From: a virus
Length of the DNA stretch: 64,000 bases
Virus record (IMG/VR): IMGVR_UViG_3300028908_000008
Span: 1-64,000 of that record
Direction: 5' to 3' (one strand)
Shown: piece after piece, positions 15,360 through 24,186 of the stretch
Numbering within the stretch: the first letter of the stretch is position 1
How the letters are laid out: each line of letters begins with the position of its first letter
Notes under the pieces: generated by a model
The model's input: the letters and a program-made list of their open reading frames with translations, nothing else
The model's database searches: none
What the model was told of the DNA's origin: nothing
Program-made: the position numbers and the translations under genes

Positions 15360-16268
15360 ATGAAATTAGGCATACCATATATGGGAAGCAAAAGAAAAAT
15401 AGCGAAAGATGTTTTAGATAAGTGTTTAGAACTAGCTCCAGAGACTAAATATTTTTATGATTTGTTTGGAGGCGGTGGAGCAATCAGCTTTGAAGCACTT
15501 CAAAGAGACCAAATTCAAGAAGTATTTTACAATGACTTTAATCCACAAATTGCAACACTTATGCAAGGATTAAAAGATAATGCTACCCCTAAAGGGCTTT
15601 ATGAAAAATGGATTAGTAGAGAAGAGTACAAAGATAGACGATATGAAAATTCAATCGAAGGTGCAATTATAGCTACTTGTTGGAGTTTTGGAAACAATCC
15701 TAAAAAGGGGTATTTGTATTCTAAAGCTCTAACACCTCACAAAAAACTTTTACATGAAGTAGTTGTAAATAAGTCTAAAGAATCTTTACTAAAGTTCAAC
15801 AAAGAGTTTAATATTAATATCTCTGAATCTGTTTTGAATATTGAACTAGCGAACAATAGACGGCTAAGAATAGGACGAGAAATCAGACAATTAGCAAAAA
15901 GTAGATTAGGGGAGCTTCGACATTTAGAGTCTTTAAATAAACTCCAGCATTTAACATCTTTAAATAGACTAAAAGAAATATCTATATTTCCAACTATTAC
16001 TAACTTAAGTTATGAAGATGTAAAAATCAATACTCCTTCAAATGAAACATTAATTTATCTCGACCCACCATACGCAAACACAACTAAATACACTGATATT
16101 ATTTGTCATGATGAACTACTTAAATGGATTCAAAAATCGAAGTATAAGATAATAGTAAGTTCTTACGAGTTTGATGGCTTAAAAGAAGTCTACTCTAAAG
16201 ATGTTAAAACTCCAATGAGCTCCACAAACAACTCAAAACGACAAGAAAAGCTTTTTGTAAACTTCTAA
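15360..16268 (+). CDS. Dam-like DNA adenine methyltransferase (orphan)
   Basis: This 302-residue D12 enzyme has PYMGSKRKIA at the N-terminus, YDLFGGGGAIS (AdoMet site) near 33 and LIYLDPPYAN (catalytic) near 234. It ends in SSTNNSKRQEKLFVN, the pattern of phage Dam-type enzymes. A leucine-rich insert (LRHLESLNKLQHLTSLNRL, about 181-199) is also common in that subgroup. It is transcribed away from the first methyltransferase. If its target were GATC, it would modify the 18-site cluster in the clamp gene; that is inference. Confidence 0.88.
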   Translation: MKLGIPYMGSKRKIAKDVLDKCLELAPETKYFYDLFGGGGAISFEALQRDQIQEVFYNDFNPQIATLMQGLKDNATPKGLYEKWISREEYKDRRYENSIEGAIIATCWSFGNNPKKGYLYSKALTPHKKLLHEVVVNKSKESLLKFNKEFNINISESVLNIELANNRRLRIGREIRQLAKSRLGELRHLESLNKLQHLTSLNRLKEISIFPTITNLSYEDVKINTPSNETLIYLDPPYANTTKYTDIICHDELLKWIQKSKYKIIVSSYEFDGLKEVYSKDVKTPMSSTNNSKRQEKLFVNF

Positions 16269-16271
16269 AGT

Positions 16272-16292
16272 TAGAGAGTGCAATACTCTCTA
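16272..16292. terminator. Hairpin at convergent gene ends
   Basis: TAGAGAGT (16272-16279) and ACTCTCTA (16285-16292) pair around GCAAT between the methyltransferase and tape-measure stops, and include the tape-measure stop codon. It lacks a T-run on either strand, so a bidirectional terminator is likely but not certain. Confidence 0.5.
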
Positions 16293-19200
16293 GCTACTAA
16301 CTTGTATACTACTCCCATTTAATCCTCTCACACTATTAAAGAAATCCATCATGTCATTATTAACGGCTTTTAGACTAATAACATCTTCTTGTAATTGTTT
16401 AAGTTCTTTCACACTCTCTTTATCTACAACTTGTTGAGCGTAAATCTCTCCCCCAAATCTAGCTTTGTACTCTTCTTGTTTTCGTCTAATTTCAACACCG
16501 TCCCTTGAAGTCATATTTAACAAGCCTAGATAATCTTGACCATATTTCATCGCAGATTGAGTATCCCCTGCATTGAAGCTTTTCGTATATAATTCTTTAG
16601 CATACGATGTTTTTTGTTTAGAGTTCATATAACTATCACTTCCCAAGAAGAAATCGTTTACTTGTGTAACTCTATCTTTCATAGCTTTATAATCTCTATT
16701 ATTAGCACTTTTTTGCTCATCTGCAATAAGTTTAGAAAGATTTAATTCTTTTAATCTTTCATTCATAGCCTTTTTAACTGCATCTAAATTGTTTTTAATT
16801 GCGTCACTCTCTTTATTTGTAGCGTCTGCACTACTCTCTCTAAGTTTTGCCAATTCTCTTTCTGCATCTTTTTGTCTCATAAGTGCTATGTACAGTTCAT
16901 CTAACTGTTTAATCGTTGTAGCATCTCCATTTGCTACTAATTCATTATAAAAAGCTCCACTTTTATTTCTAATGTTTTCATAAGTTAGATCGCCAAACCT
17001 ATCATCTTTGCTTTTTGCACTCTCTACTTTTTGTACAGCATCATTTAAATCTATTTGAGCAACTGCAATCTGCCCTGCAAGATCACCTACTCCAAGGGCT
17101 TCATGTCTTTTGAAATCTTTTACTACTTGATTGTGAGTCGCTAAAACACTAACAATAACTTCATTAACATCTTGTTGGATACTATCTGCATACTCTTGCC
17201 ATTTATCTTTGATTAAATTTATATCACTATCTAGCAATCGAGGTGTATCCATATTTTGCCAAACATACCTTAGACCTTCCGCCGTATTAAGTAACATAGA
17301 TTCTGCTATCATCTCCGTAAGATTAACAAAGCCGTCTTTTGACGCATGAATAAGAGGCTGAGCATAATATCTATATGTGTCTGATATAGATTCATTCATT
17401 TGTTCTATAGCATCTTCTAAATTATCAATTTCAAATTGTTTTAGGTCGCTATACATTGTCTTTTTATTTGTAGATTTGAATATGTAAGTTTTCTTACTTC
17501 TTTCAAAGTTAGAGATTTTATCTATATTATCTTGTATAGATTTTATAGTGTCAAAATATCCATCTATGAAAATACCCTCTCTTAATATCTCCTTCTTACC
17601 TTTTAGACCTCCATAAACACCACCTAGAATAGCACCCGTTAGCGATCCTACTTTTTCACCACCTTTACTATTACCAAACATTGCACCTACAACACTACCT
17701 GCAACACTTCCGTAACTTTCACCCTTTTGGGAATACTTAGATGTATTAGTGTTTTTAACTCCAAAAGCTTTTTCTAAATCTCCAAACAATGAGGTTATAT
17801 CTTTACCATCAATTTTTAAATCTTTGAACGCTTCTAAACCTTTTTTATTACTATCTAATATAGTGCCGATGTCTATAGTTAACTTTTCTGCTAAATCTCC
17901 AAGAGTATTAAAGACATTAGAGAATCTGCTATCTATATCCCCAATCATAGTTAACCAAGCTTTATGCTCTTTAGCTCTTCGTTCAAGTTCTTTTTTTGCT
18001 AAATCTCTATCTTTTTTTGCTCTATCAAACGCTTCTTTTGCATCATTAAAACCTTTTTTAGCATCGCCGTTGAACCAAACATTATTAAGTTTTCGTTCCT
18101 TTCTTTCAATTTTAGCAATCTCTACTGCCCACAATTTAGCTAGTTTGAGTTTGTCCATGCCTTGCTTTCTAAAGTTTTCAAACTTTTCTGCTAATACATA
18201 TCTATCCCAGTTTAAATCTTTTTTTCTTCTTTTGTCATTTAAAGCATCTACGATAGTGTAAGTATCTAAAGTGTTTTTGAGATAGTAATCGTTAAAAGCT
18301 TTTAGCTCTTTAGCTTTTTTATCTGCTTCTTGTTTTAACTCTCTAGCTTTTTTACTAGCTTTTGCTTTAGCTTTTTTATCTTCTTCCTCTTTTAGCTTTT
18401 TAGCAACTAAAGCAGACTTGATAACTTTGTCATATTCTGCTTTGTCTAGTCGATGATATCTAGCGTGTTCTTGCGTCAATCTCTTTTTAGTTTTAGTGTA
18501 CTCTTCATCAAGTTTTGTGAGTAGTTTAGTATTACCTGCATATTTCTTAGTCAACCTATCATGCTCTACCTCTAAAGAGTTTAGAACTGTTTTGAAAGTA
18601 GCATCATCTATTTTTGTGTTGATCGTTACATTTTTATAACTACTATCATTCTCTAAAGTTCTATTGTTTAAAGCTGTTCCCTCTAAAGTAGCTTTCATAT
18701 CTTTTACATTTTTCAAATCTGCTAAAGCTATATTTTTACTAAGTTCAAAAGACTTCCATCGCATAGCATCTTCTGCTAAAAATATCTCTTTTTTCTTTCT
18801 TGCTACTTCTTCAAGTTTTTTAATTTCAGCATCAGCAGAATTTGTACTATCAAATTGCATACCATACGATGTAAAAGCTTTCCCACTAAAAATCTGTTTT
18901 GCGTAACTAGCTCCTAGTTCAAAACTTCGCTTAAGCTCTAACATTTTTAATTTTATTTTTGTAGACAAGTAATCAAATGAGCCGATTATTCTCTCAACAT
19001 AATACTTAACAAAATTAACAGTGATTGATAAAGCTTTTCCAAAGTTTTCAATCCCTAAACTTGCTAAGTCCATATATCTATTAATCTTCTCGAGTGTTGA
19101 GGTTTCTTCCCCCATATCTACCATGCTATCAACAAATACAGTACCTAAAGCTATCATCGCTAATCTTGTTTTACCATAGAGTGCTAACATTTTTTTAAAG

Positions 19201-20837
19201 AATTTTAGTAATTTAGACCCTGCTACATACCCCGCTGTAAGTGCGAAAAACTCTGCGATAGTTGTAGTATGTTGAGATATTAGATTATCACTTTCACTAA
19301 CTGAATTATTTAAATCTTTAAACCACTCCACTAAGCCTGTACCCTCTAAAGCTAACACCATTTCATCAAAAGCGTTACTTATGGTGCTTATAGTTTCTTC
19401 AAAAATAGCTTTAGTTGTTATACCTGCCTCATACAAAAAGTTCAAAGCACTACCGATAGAGTCACTCATAGCGTTTGCAATATTTGTGCCTTCAGTGTCC
19501 ATTAATAGAGTTATAGAATTTAGATTAGTTTTAATAGCATCAAATAGATTTTTAGTACCTTCACCAACCATTGTGGTATATGAATTTTGAAATCTATTTA
19601 GTGTACCAGTCATAGATTGTGCAATCTGGTCACCTGCGGGTGCTAATGCTCCAAGCTTTTCAAGTAAATACTCTATAGCCTCATGAGAATTAGCTTTAAA
19701 GCTTTGTAGTTTCTTTGAACTTATACCTAATGTTTTTAAATAACTTCCTAACTCTGTACCTTCAAAATCTCCACTAATTAAGTTATCTAATGCACTTTTC
19801 ATCTCATCAGGAGCAATTTTACCTGTAACACTGGAAATGGAAATCAGTTTCGTTAATTGGAGTATCTCACTATATACTGCTTTACTAGCTCTGGCTTGAG
19901 GTAGAATTACTGAAAATATTTTACTTGTTTCTGCGAGAGTAGTCGGCGTTTCGGCATTTAAATCTCGTAAACTTTTAGAAATTTCTAAAATTTCACCTCT
20001 AGCTATTCTCCACTTCTCCGCCACAGTAATAGGAATTTTTGTACCATCTTTTTGAAGCTTTAAGTTTTCTGAAGTTGAAGCCACAATACTTTGACTAACA
20101 ATATTAATATCTTCCATTGTCTTATTAAAATCAACACCTGCCCCAACAGTTTGCATAAAAACAAAGTTTAAACTTTTTAAACCATAATAAATAGTAGATA
20201 TTTGTCTAATTGCATGGACTAAATTATCGTTCATAATTGAAACTCTACTATTTAATTTATGCTGTTCAATCTTTGCTTTTTTAATTAGTTCAACTTCTTT
20301 CAGTCTTGACGCTTGAATACGATTGAAATTATCTGTAATTGCTTTGTTATGAGATTCTCTATCTCTTGCAATAGCGTCATAAGCCCTTTTATTAGCTTTA
20401 ATTTGTTGAGTAAGTTTAATTTCTTCGGCTTTTAATTCTCTTTCCAAAAGAATTTTATAATCTTTTATCTCTTGATTAAATTGAGCCTTTTTAATCCTAT
20501 TAGCTTCCCTTGCTATCATCCTCTGATGAGCAACCGTGCTAGTAACTTCACCTTTATCATTTATGATAGGTTTTGTAATAGCAGATATAGGATTATTAAT
20601 ATCTACATTATTTTTCTGATTTTGTAAATTTTTTATTTTTGTTTGTAGTTCTTTAACTTTTGCTATGTCTGAATCAATAGCACCTGATAGTAAACCTCGT
20701 TTGTCTGCCTTTAGCAATGATAATGAAGTGTTAATCTTATGAGTATCTTCATTTAGTTTGAGCATTTGAGCGTCTAATTTTTGAATTATAGGGGATACTT
20801 CGTCTACCCCTTGAAAGCGTAATCGTAATTGAGCCAT
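16290..20837 (-). CDS. Tail tape measure protein
   Basis: This 1515-residue protein has a long coiled-coil N-terminus (to ~210), then a PhageMin_Tail-like region (LAETSKIFSVILPQA, ISGDFEGTELGSYLKTLGIS, SMTGTLNRFQNSYTTMVGEG). A hydrophobic patch lies near 540-590, then Lys/Glu-rich coiled coils, a glycine-rich segment near 1070-1110 and more coiled coils. Tape measures set tail length and span the tail tube. Using about 0.15 nm per residue, as in lambda, the tail would be roughly 225 nm (inference). A strong GGAG site precedes ATG 20837. The usual upstream chaperone gene is not adjacent but near 55 kb. Confidence 0.92.
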   Translation of the reverse strand: MAQLRLRFQGVDEVSPIIQKLDAQMLKLNEDTHKINTSLSLLKADKRGLLSGAIDSDIAKVKELQTKIKNLQNQKNNVDINNPISAITKPIINDKGEVTSTVAHQRMIAREANRIKKAQFNQEIKDYKILLERELKAEEIKLTQQIKANKRAYDAIARDRESHNKAITDNFNRIQASRLKEVELIKKAKIEQHKLNSRVSIMNDNLVHAIRQISTIYYGLKSLNFVFMQTVGAGVDFNKTMEDINIVSQSIVASTSENLKLQKDGTKIPITVAEKWRIARGEILEISKSLRDLNAETPTTLAETSKIFSVILPQARASKAVYSEILQLTKLISISSVTGKIAPDEMKSALDNLISGDFEGTELGSYLKTLGISSKKLQSFKANSHEAIEYLLEKLGALAPAGDQIAQSMTGTLNRFQNSYTTMVGEGTKNLFDAIKTNLNSITLLMDTEGTNIANAMSDSIGSALNFLYEAGITTKAIFEETISTISNAFDEMVLALEGTGLVEWFKDLNNSVSESDNLISQHTTTIAEFFALTAGYVAGSKLLKFFKKMLALYGKTRLAMIALGTVFVDSMVDMGEETSTLEKINRYMDLASLGIENFGKALSITVNFVKYYVERIIGSFDYLSTKIKLKMLELKRSFELGASYAKQIFSGKAFTSYGMQFDSTNSADAEIKKLEEVARKKKEIFLAEDAMRWKSFELSKNIALADLKNVKDMKATLEGTALNNRTLENDSSYKNVTINTKIDDATFKTVLNSLEVEHDRLTKKYAGNTKLLTKLDEEYTKTKKRLTQEHARYHRLDKAEYDKVIKSALVAKKLKEEEDKKAKAKASKKARELKQEADKKAKELKAFNDYYLKNTLDTYTIVDALNDKRRKKDLNWDRYVLAEKFENFRKQGMDKLKLAKLWAVEIAKIERKERKLNNVWFNGDAKKGFNDAKEAFDRAKKDRDLAKKELERRAKEHKAWLTMIGDIDSRFSNVFNTLGDLAEKLTIDIGTILDSNKKGLEAFKDLKIDGKDITSLFGDLEKAFGVKNTNTSKYSQKGESYGSVAGSVVGAMFGNSKGGEKVGSLTGAILGGVYGGLKGKKEILREGIFIDGYFDTIKSIQDNIDKISNFERSKKTYIFKSTNKKTMYSDLKQFEIDNLEDAIEQMNESISDTYRYYAQPLIHASKDGFVNLTEMIAESMLLNTAEGLRYVWQNMDTPRLLDSDINLIKDKWQEYADSIQQDVNEVIVSVLATHNQVVKDFKRHEALGVGDLAGQIAVAQIDLNDAVQKVESAKSKDDRFGDLTYENIRNKSGAFYNELVANGDATTIKQLDELYIALMRQKDAERELAKLRESSADATNKESDAIKNNLDAVKKAMNERLKELNLSKLIADEQKSANNRDYKAMKDRVTQVNDFFLGSDSYMNSKQKTSYAKELYTKSFNAGDTQSAMKYGQDYLGLLNMTSRDGVEIRRKQEEYKARFGGEIYAQQVVDKESVKELKQLQEDVISLKAVNNDMMDFFNSVRGLNGSSIQVSS

Positions 20838-20863
20838 GTTTAAACTCCTATTTTTTTTAAATC

Positions 20864-20869
20864 ATTATA
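20864..20869 (-). promoter_or_regulatory. Promoter -10 box for tape measure gene
   Basis: The minus strand reads TATAAT 27 bases before the start codon, with no obvious -35 box. The 60-bp gap to the Rha gene upstream makes a separate promoter here plausible. AATAGGAG supplies the ribosome site. Confidence 0.4.
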
Positions 20870-20890
20870 ATAAAATAGGAGTTTGAGGTG

Positions 20891-21553
20891 TTAAATCAAA
20901 GCCCTCGGATCTTTTCCACCGATTTTTTTAAGATATTTCTCATAGGGGTTTAAATTCCTACTTGCAATTAAAAGACCAGTTTTAGCTATTTGTGTCACTA
21001 CTTTATTAGCTTTTTCAACATTTGACAACCGCTTTTCTTTATCTTTTGAAGTATCAGCCGTTAAACATGATTTTCTCACCTTTGTTTTAATTCTTCCATC
21101 TTTTGTCGGCTTAAAACTATTTTCACTAAAACCTAACTCCTTAACGATGAAAAGCAAGTCTTTATTTGCTTGTAGTAGTTGTTCACTCTCTTTAAATCCA
21201 ACTCTAATCATCGCTTCCATTTTATCGAAAGCTTTTATATATTCTCGTTGCCACCGATAGGCTTTACTTCCTGTAAAACCAAGTGCCAAAAAAGTAAAAG
21301 CCTCTTTATCTAAGAGATATAATTTTTGTTTTTTATTTTGCTTGTTAACATAATATGAAAGCTCAAAATTGAGCCGTCCTATTTCAGCGTCAATATCTTT
21401 GTTTTTTTCAATCGACATTTCAATATCTCTAATTACATTCTTATGTTGTTTTTCAAACACTTTTGCAACATCTAAACTTGTTACACTGAAACCATCACTC
21501 ATCATGCTAAACTCAACTTCTACACCATTAATTGCTACTACTTCATTTTTCAT
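20891..21553 (-). CDS. Rha-family phage regulatory protein (copy 1)
   Basis: ATG 21553 follows AAGGATTGAGAA, giving 220 residues. The N-terminal ~110 residues match the Rha domain: FSVTSLDVAKVFEKQHKNVIRDI, then KKQKLYLLDKEAFTFLALGF and TGSKAYRWQREYIKAF. Rha proteins are phage DNA-binding regulators; the first example interferes with phage growth in cells lacking integration host factor. The C-terminal half is basic and helical. Two paralogs lie at 21619 and 28988, all with the same VEINGV-type N-terminal strand. Confidence 0.85.
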   Translation of the reverse strand: MKNEVVAINGVEVEFSMMSDGFSVTSLDVAKVFEKQHKNVIRDIEMSIEKNKDIDAEIGRLNFELSYYVNKQNKKQKLYLLDKEAFTFLALGFTGSKAYRWQREYIKAFDKMEAMIRVGFKESEQLLQANKDLLFIVKELGFSENSFKPTKDGRIKTKVRKSCLTADTSKDKEKRLSNVEKANKVVTQIAKTGLLIASRNLNPYEKYLKKIGGKDPRALI

Positions 21554-21618
21554 TTTCTCAATCCTTATTTTTATTATTTTTATATTCAATCTGTTAAAAG
21601 AAGACTTTTAAAAGTCCT

Positions 21619-22179
21619 CTAAATCTCTTCTGCTTTTGCTAAAAGCTCTTCAAGATATGCATGAGTAATATATCTCACATATGAACCCTTAATTGCATCT
21701 TGCACTCTATCACTTCTATTAATTTCCCAGCCAGTAATTTGCGGAACATTGCACCCAAAAATTATAGCCTTTAGTTCTTCGGCTTCTTTCTTTAGTTCTT
21801 CGGCTTCTTCGTTTAACTCTTTTAGATATCTATCTCTCACTTTATTAAAAGCATCTGTCAATAGCCACCATGCGTTCATTGTTTTTACACAAGTATTATC
21901 TAACTCTAATAGACTAAAGACATCTTTATCTATTAGATATGATTTTCTCATTTCGCCGTTTTTATCACTATATTTACTTAGTTTAATTACAAAATCAAAT
22001 GTTTTCGTTACTCTACTATCCATATAATTACTTATTTTTTCAATCTTTTCAATCACATAATCGTGCTCTTTTCCAAGCACTTTTGCAACATCTAAACTAC
22101 TAACAGTAAATTTACTATCATCTACTAAACTAAACTCAACATCTACACCATTAATTTCTACTAATTCCACTTTTCTCAT
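21619..22179 (-). CDS. Rha-family phage regulatory protein (copy 2)
   Basis: This 186-residue protein opens MRKVELVEINGVDVEF, then FTVSSLDVAKVLGKEHDYVIEKI, the DNA-contact segment of Rha. The second half of the domain is diverged: the W-x-x-x-Y-x-x-AF helix reads NAWWLLTDAFNKV and lacks the usual FTG-K motif. A Glu/Lys coiled coil with an 8-residue duplication (EAEELKKE-AEELK) follows. It may have taken a different partner or ligand from copy 1. Confidence 0.78.
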   Translation of the reverse strand: MRKVELVEINGVDVEFSLVDDSKFTVSSLDVAKVLGKEHDYVIEKIEKISNYMDSRVTKTFDFVIKLSKYSDKNGEMRKSYLIDKDVFSLLELDNTCVKTMNAWWLLTDAFNKVRDRYLKELNEEAEELKKEAEELKAIIFGCNVPQITGWEINRSDRVQDAIKGSYVRYITHAYLEELLAKAEEI

Positions 22180-22249
22180 TTTCTAATCCTTGTTTTTATT
22201 TTTATTTTTTCTAATCTATTGAAAGAGGACTCCTAAAAGCCTTCTAAAC

Positions 22250-22447
22250 CTAACCTTGATCCTCTTGCTTAATTTTATTCAACTTATTTTGCGTTTCATT
22301 AAAATCTCTTAAGAATTTTCTAACCATTTGAGAAAGTGTTACATCTGCTTTCATTGCATTTTGACGGCTTTCATCTCTTAAACTTCTTGGCATTTTTACA
22401 GAGAATATAACATCATTCTCAACTGTTTTTTTATTTTCTTTATACAT
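22250..22447 (-). CDS. Ribbon-helix-helix DNA-binding protein
   Basis: This 65-residue protein has the strand-helix-helix pattern NDVIFSVKMPRSLRDESRQNA / DVTLSQMVRKFLRDF of the CopG/Arc class, which binds DNA as dimers of dimers and usually represses its own promoter. Two direct 12-base repeats in its upstream region (22492-22514) would suit such autoregulation. An AAGGAG site lies 10 bases before the ATG. Confidence 0.75.
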   Translation of the reverse strand: MYKENKKTVENDVIFSVKMPRSLRDESRQNAMKADVTLSQMVRKFLRDFNETQNKLNKIKQEDQG

Positions 22448-22491
22448 TTTGTATGTACTCCTTATGTGTTTTGTTGTAGGTGTATAGTAAC

Positions 22492-22514
22492 TAACATATA
22501 CTTAACATATACTT
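22492..22514 (-). promoter_or_regulatory. Direct repeat in the ribbon-helix-helix gene promoter
   Basis: TAACATATACTT occurs at 22492 and 22503, overlapping by one base, 11 bp apart. A TACTATAC -10-like box lies between it and the 22447 start. One-turn spacing and position suggest a cooperative operator for the adjacent protein. Confidence 0.4.
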
Positions 22515-22566
22515 AAATATATGAGCACTTTTCTTAATCCATTAAAAGAAGACTCCTAAAAGCCCT

Positions 22567-22854
22567 CTAAACCTCTTTTGCTTCTTCTAAAAACCTATCT
22601 AACTTATACGCTGTACTTGTAAGTACCTTAAAGTCTTTACCATCGACTTTTATTCTTTTTAGTTGTATATATCCATGTTGAATATTTACAATTTTACATT
22701 TGCCATATCTTTTATGTGAAAAGATTTTACCTTTCACATCTTTCAATTCACATTCAATTAATGCCTTTTGAACACTTATAATTTCACTTTTAATCTTACG
22801 AAGTTTGGCTTGAAGCACCGCTTCTTTTGCCTTTAATTCTTCAATTCTTTTCAT
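22567..22854 (-). CDS. Coiled-coil protein with HxxYGxCKI domain (paralog A)
   Basis: This 95-residue protein has an N-terminal coiled coil (about 1-38), then GKIFSHKRYGKCKIVNI, a short beta module shared with the next gene upstream (GKIYDHPKYGICKI). The G-x-V-x-H-x-x-F/Y-G motif recalls the Tudor-like modules of CarD and UvrD-type C-termini, which contact RNA polymerase; this is a faint similarity only. Translation is coupled to the previous gene through a shared AAGGCGAAAAAAATG junction. Confidence 0.55.
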   Translation of the reverse strand: MKRIEELKAKEAVLQAKLRKIKSEIISVQKALIECELKDVKGKIFSHKRYGKCKIVNIQHGYIQLKRIKVDGKDFKVLTSTAYKLDRFLEEAKEV

Positions 22855-23090
22855 TTTTTTCGCCTTGCTTTACCTATTAATTTTTTCTCAAATTTCTCAA
22901 CCTCATTTGCTTCTTCTAAAAACTCTTCAAGAGTTTCATAAGTATTTATACTAAATCTCTCTTTTGTTAAATCTCTAGTTAATTTAACTGTTAAAACCCA
23001 TTTCCTATTAAGCTCTAAATCGCTTATTTTACAAATACCGTATTTAGGGTGATCGTAAATTTTCCCCTTTAACTCTTTAATTCTTTTCAT
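22851..23090 (-). CDS. HxxYGxCKI domain protein (paralog B)
   Basis: This 79-residue protein begins directly with the module GKIYDHPKYGICKISDLE. Its last 17 residues (EKFEKKLIGKARRKK) are almost identical to the end of the upstream gene product (KFEKKLIGKVRRKK), so the three-gene cluster arose by staggered duplication of gene ends. The junction to the next gene is the same AAGGCGAAAAAAATG as at its own start. Confidence 0.55.
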   Translation of the reverse strand: MKRIKELKGKIYDHPKYGICKISDLELNRKWVLTVKLTRDLTKERFSINTYETLEEFLEEANEVEKFEKKLIGKARRKK

Positions 23091-23296
23091 TTTTTTCGCC
23101 TTACTTTACCAATTAATTTTTTCTCAAATTTCTTAACCTCATCTAGTTGTTCATCATTCAAATCATAGATCAGCAAATAGTTATGGTAATCGCTTGTTAG
23201 CTCTACCTTGAAGTGTGTTTGTATGTTTTTCTCTATGAACTTGATGAAGCTCACAATCTTGATCGTACTAAGCGTACGGGTTAAATATGTATTCAT
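23087..23296 (-). CDS. Hypothetical basic protein, first of duplicated cluster
   Basis: This 69-residue protein has helices around a central FKVELTSDYHNYLLIYD strand pair and the same LIGK-RRKK tail as its downstream neighbour. The start follows AAGGATAAGAAA. It lies under the inverted-repeat promoter at 23315. The function is unknown. Confidence 0.55.
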   Translation of the reverse strand: MNTYLTRTLSTIKIVSFIKFIEKNIQTHFKVELTSDYHNYLLIYDLNDEQLDEVKKFEKKLIGKVRRKK

Positions 23297-23314
23297 TTTC
23301 TTATCCTTGTTTTA

Positions 23315-23345
23315 AGTTATGATAGGAGTATACACTATCATAACT
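23315..23345 (-). promoter_or_regulatory. 11-bp-arm inverted repeat in promoter of the 23296 gene
   Basis: AGTTATGATAG (23315-23325) and CTATCATAACT (23335-23345) are perfect arms around GAGTATACA. The minus strand contains GTGTATACT, a good -10 region, inside the loop, so a protein bound to the arms would block transcription. Confidence 0.5.
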
Positions 23346-23355
23346 TTAAGGGAAC

Positions 23356-24186
23356 TTAAAACGAGTTCCTATAACTTGAAAATTTATCAAGTTGAGGTAT
23401 TTCTTCTTTACAAATAGGTTCGCCTTCTATTTGCACCCAATCTGCACCATCTCTTTCAAACCATATCTTACTAGTCATAGACACTCTTATATAGTGATAT
23501 CCACATTTTTCACCCTCTAAGATAAACTTCTTAACATGATAACTATCATATAAGATATAAAAGAGTGCAAATACACCTACAGTGATAATGACTCTTTTAA
23601 TTAGAGTGTTTATATCTTTTTTGTGTGCTTTTCTACTAGCAATTAAAGACTTATTACACTCTCTAATTTTGTTATGAGCATCATCTTTATCTTTATTTTC
23701 ATATCGTTTATTTGACCTATTAAAAACATAATCCCCGTTTTTTGTACGCTTTTTAGGCTTACATTCAACATGTGGGTGATGGTGCTTTGGTTTTGGTTTT
23801 GGTTTGTGATTGTTATCAGGTTTTTTTATTTTATTATATTTGTTTTTTAATCTCTCCAGTTTTGCAAAAACTCTATTTTTAGTTTCTGCATCAACTTGGT
23901 TAGCAGGAAGTGTGCTAATCCATTTTATTAAATCATCAGGGGAAGTAGTTTTATTCTTCCCTCCCATGAATTTTGTGTGAAATAATTCTTGATGATAGTA
24001 GCCATTTAGCACTATACAATTATCCAAATCAAACGCCCTATCAGGATAAGTTGATTTATCAAATATGTGATGACTTTGTAGATTCTCCTTAGAACCAGTT
24101 AATTCACACACTTGATATTTTTTCTTACACAAGTTGGACCACTCTTGCAAACTGCTAATTACTCCATCGCTACCTTTGTTATCCAT
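23356..24186 (-). CDS. HNH nuclease-like protein with membrane anchor
   Basis: Residues 1-75 hold an HNH-type core: CELTG, SHHI (His39, His40), DNCIVLNGYYH (Asn56, His65) and ELFH (His70), the layout of HNH endonucleases. A Pro/Lys/His-rich linker follows (about 125-145; many KP and H), then one membrane helix (IITVGVFALFYILYD, about 206-220) and a C-terminal domain with two cysteines, probably outside the cytoplasm. Phage HNH proteins are normally soluble, so a membrane-tethered form is unusual; it might cut DNA at the envelope, for example incoming DNA. This role is inference. It overlaps the 24179 gene by 8 bases. Confidence 0.65.
   Translation of the reverse strand: MDNKGSDGVISSLQEWSNLCKKKYQVCELTGSKENLQSHHIFDKSTYPDRAFDLDNCIVLNGYYHQELFHTKFMGGKNKTTSPDDLIKWISTLPANQVDAETKNRVFAKLERLKNKYNKIKKPDNNHKPKPKPKHHHPHVECKPKKRTKNGDYVFNRSNKRYENKDKDDAHNKIRECNKSLIASRKAHKKDINTLIKRVIITVGVFALFYILYDSYHVKKFILEGEKCGYHYIRVSMTSKIWFERDGADWVQIEGEPICKEEIPQLDKFSSYRNSF

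Noticed and set aside
13703-16268. Restriction-modification system
   Set aside because: Two methyltransferase genes are clear, but no neighbouring protein shows a restriction nuclease motif.
17749-18261. Plus-strand gene inside the tape measure
   Set aside because: It is a shadow of the long coiled-coil gene, with Ser/Leu-rich composition typical of antisense frames and no AAGGA site.
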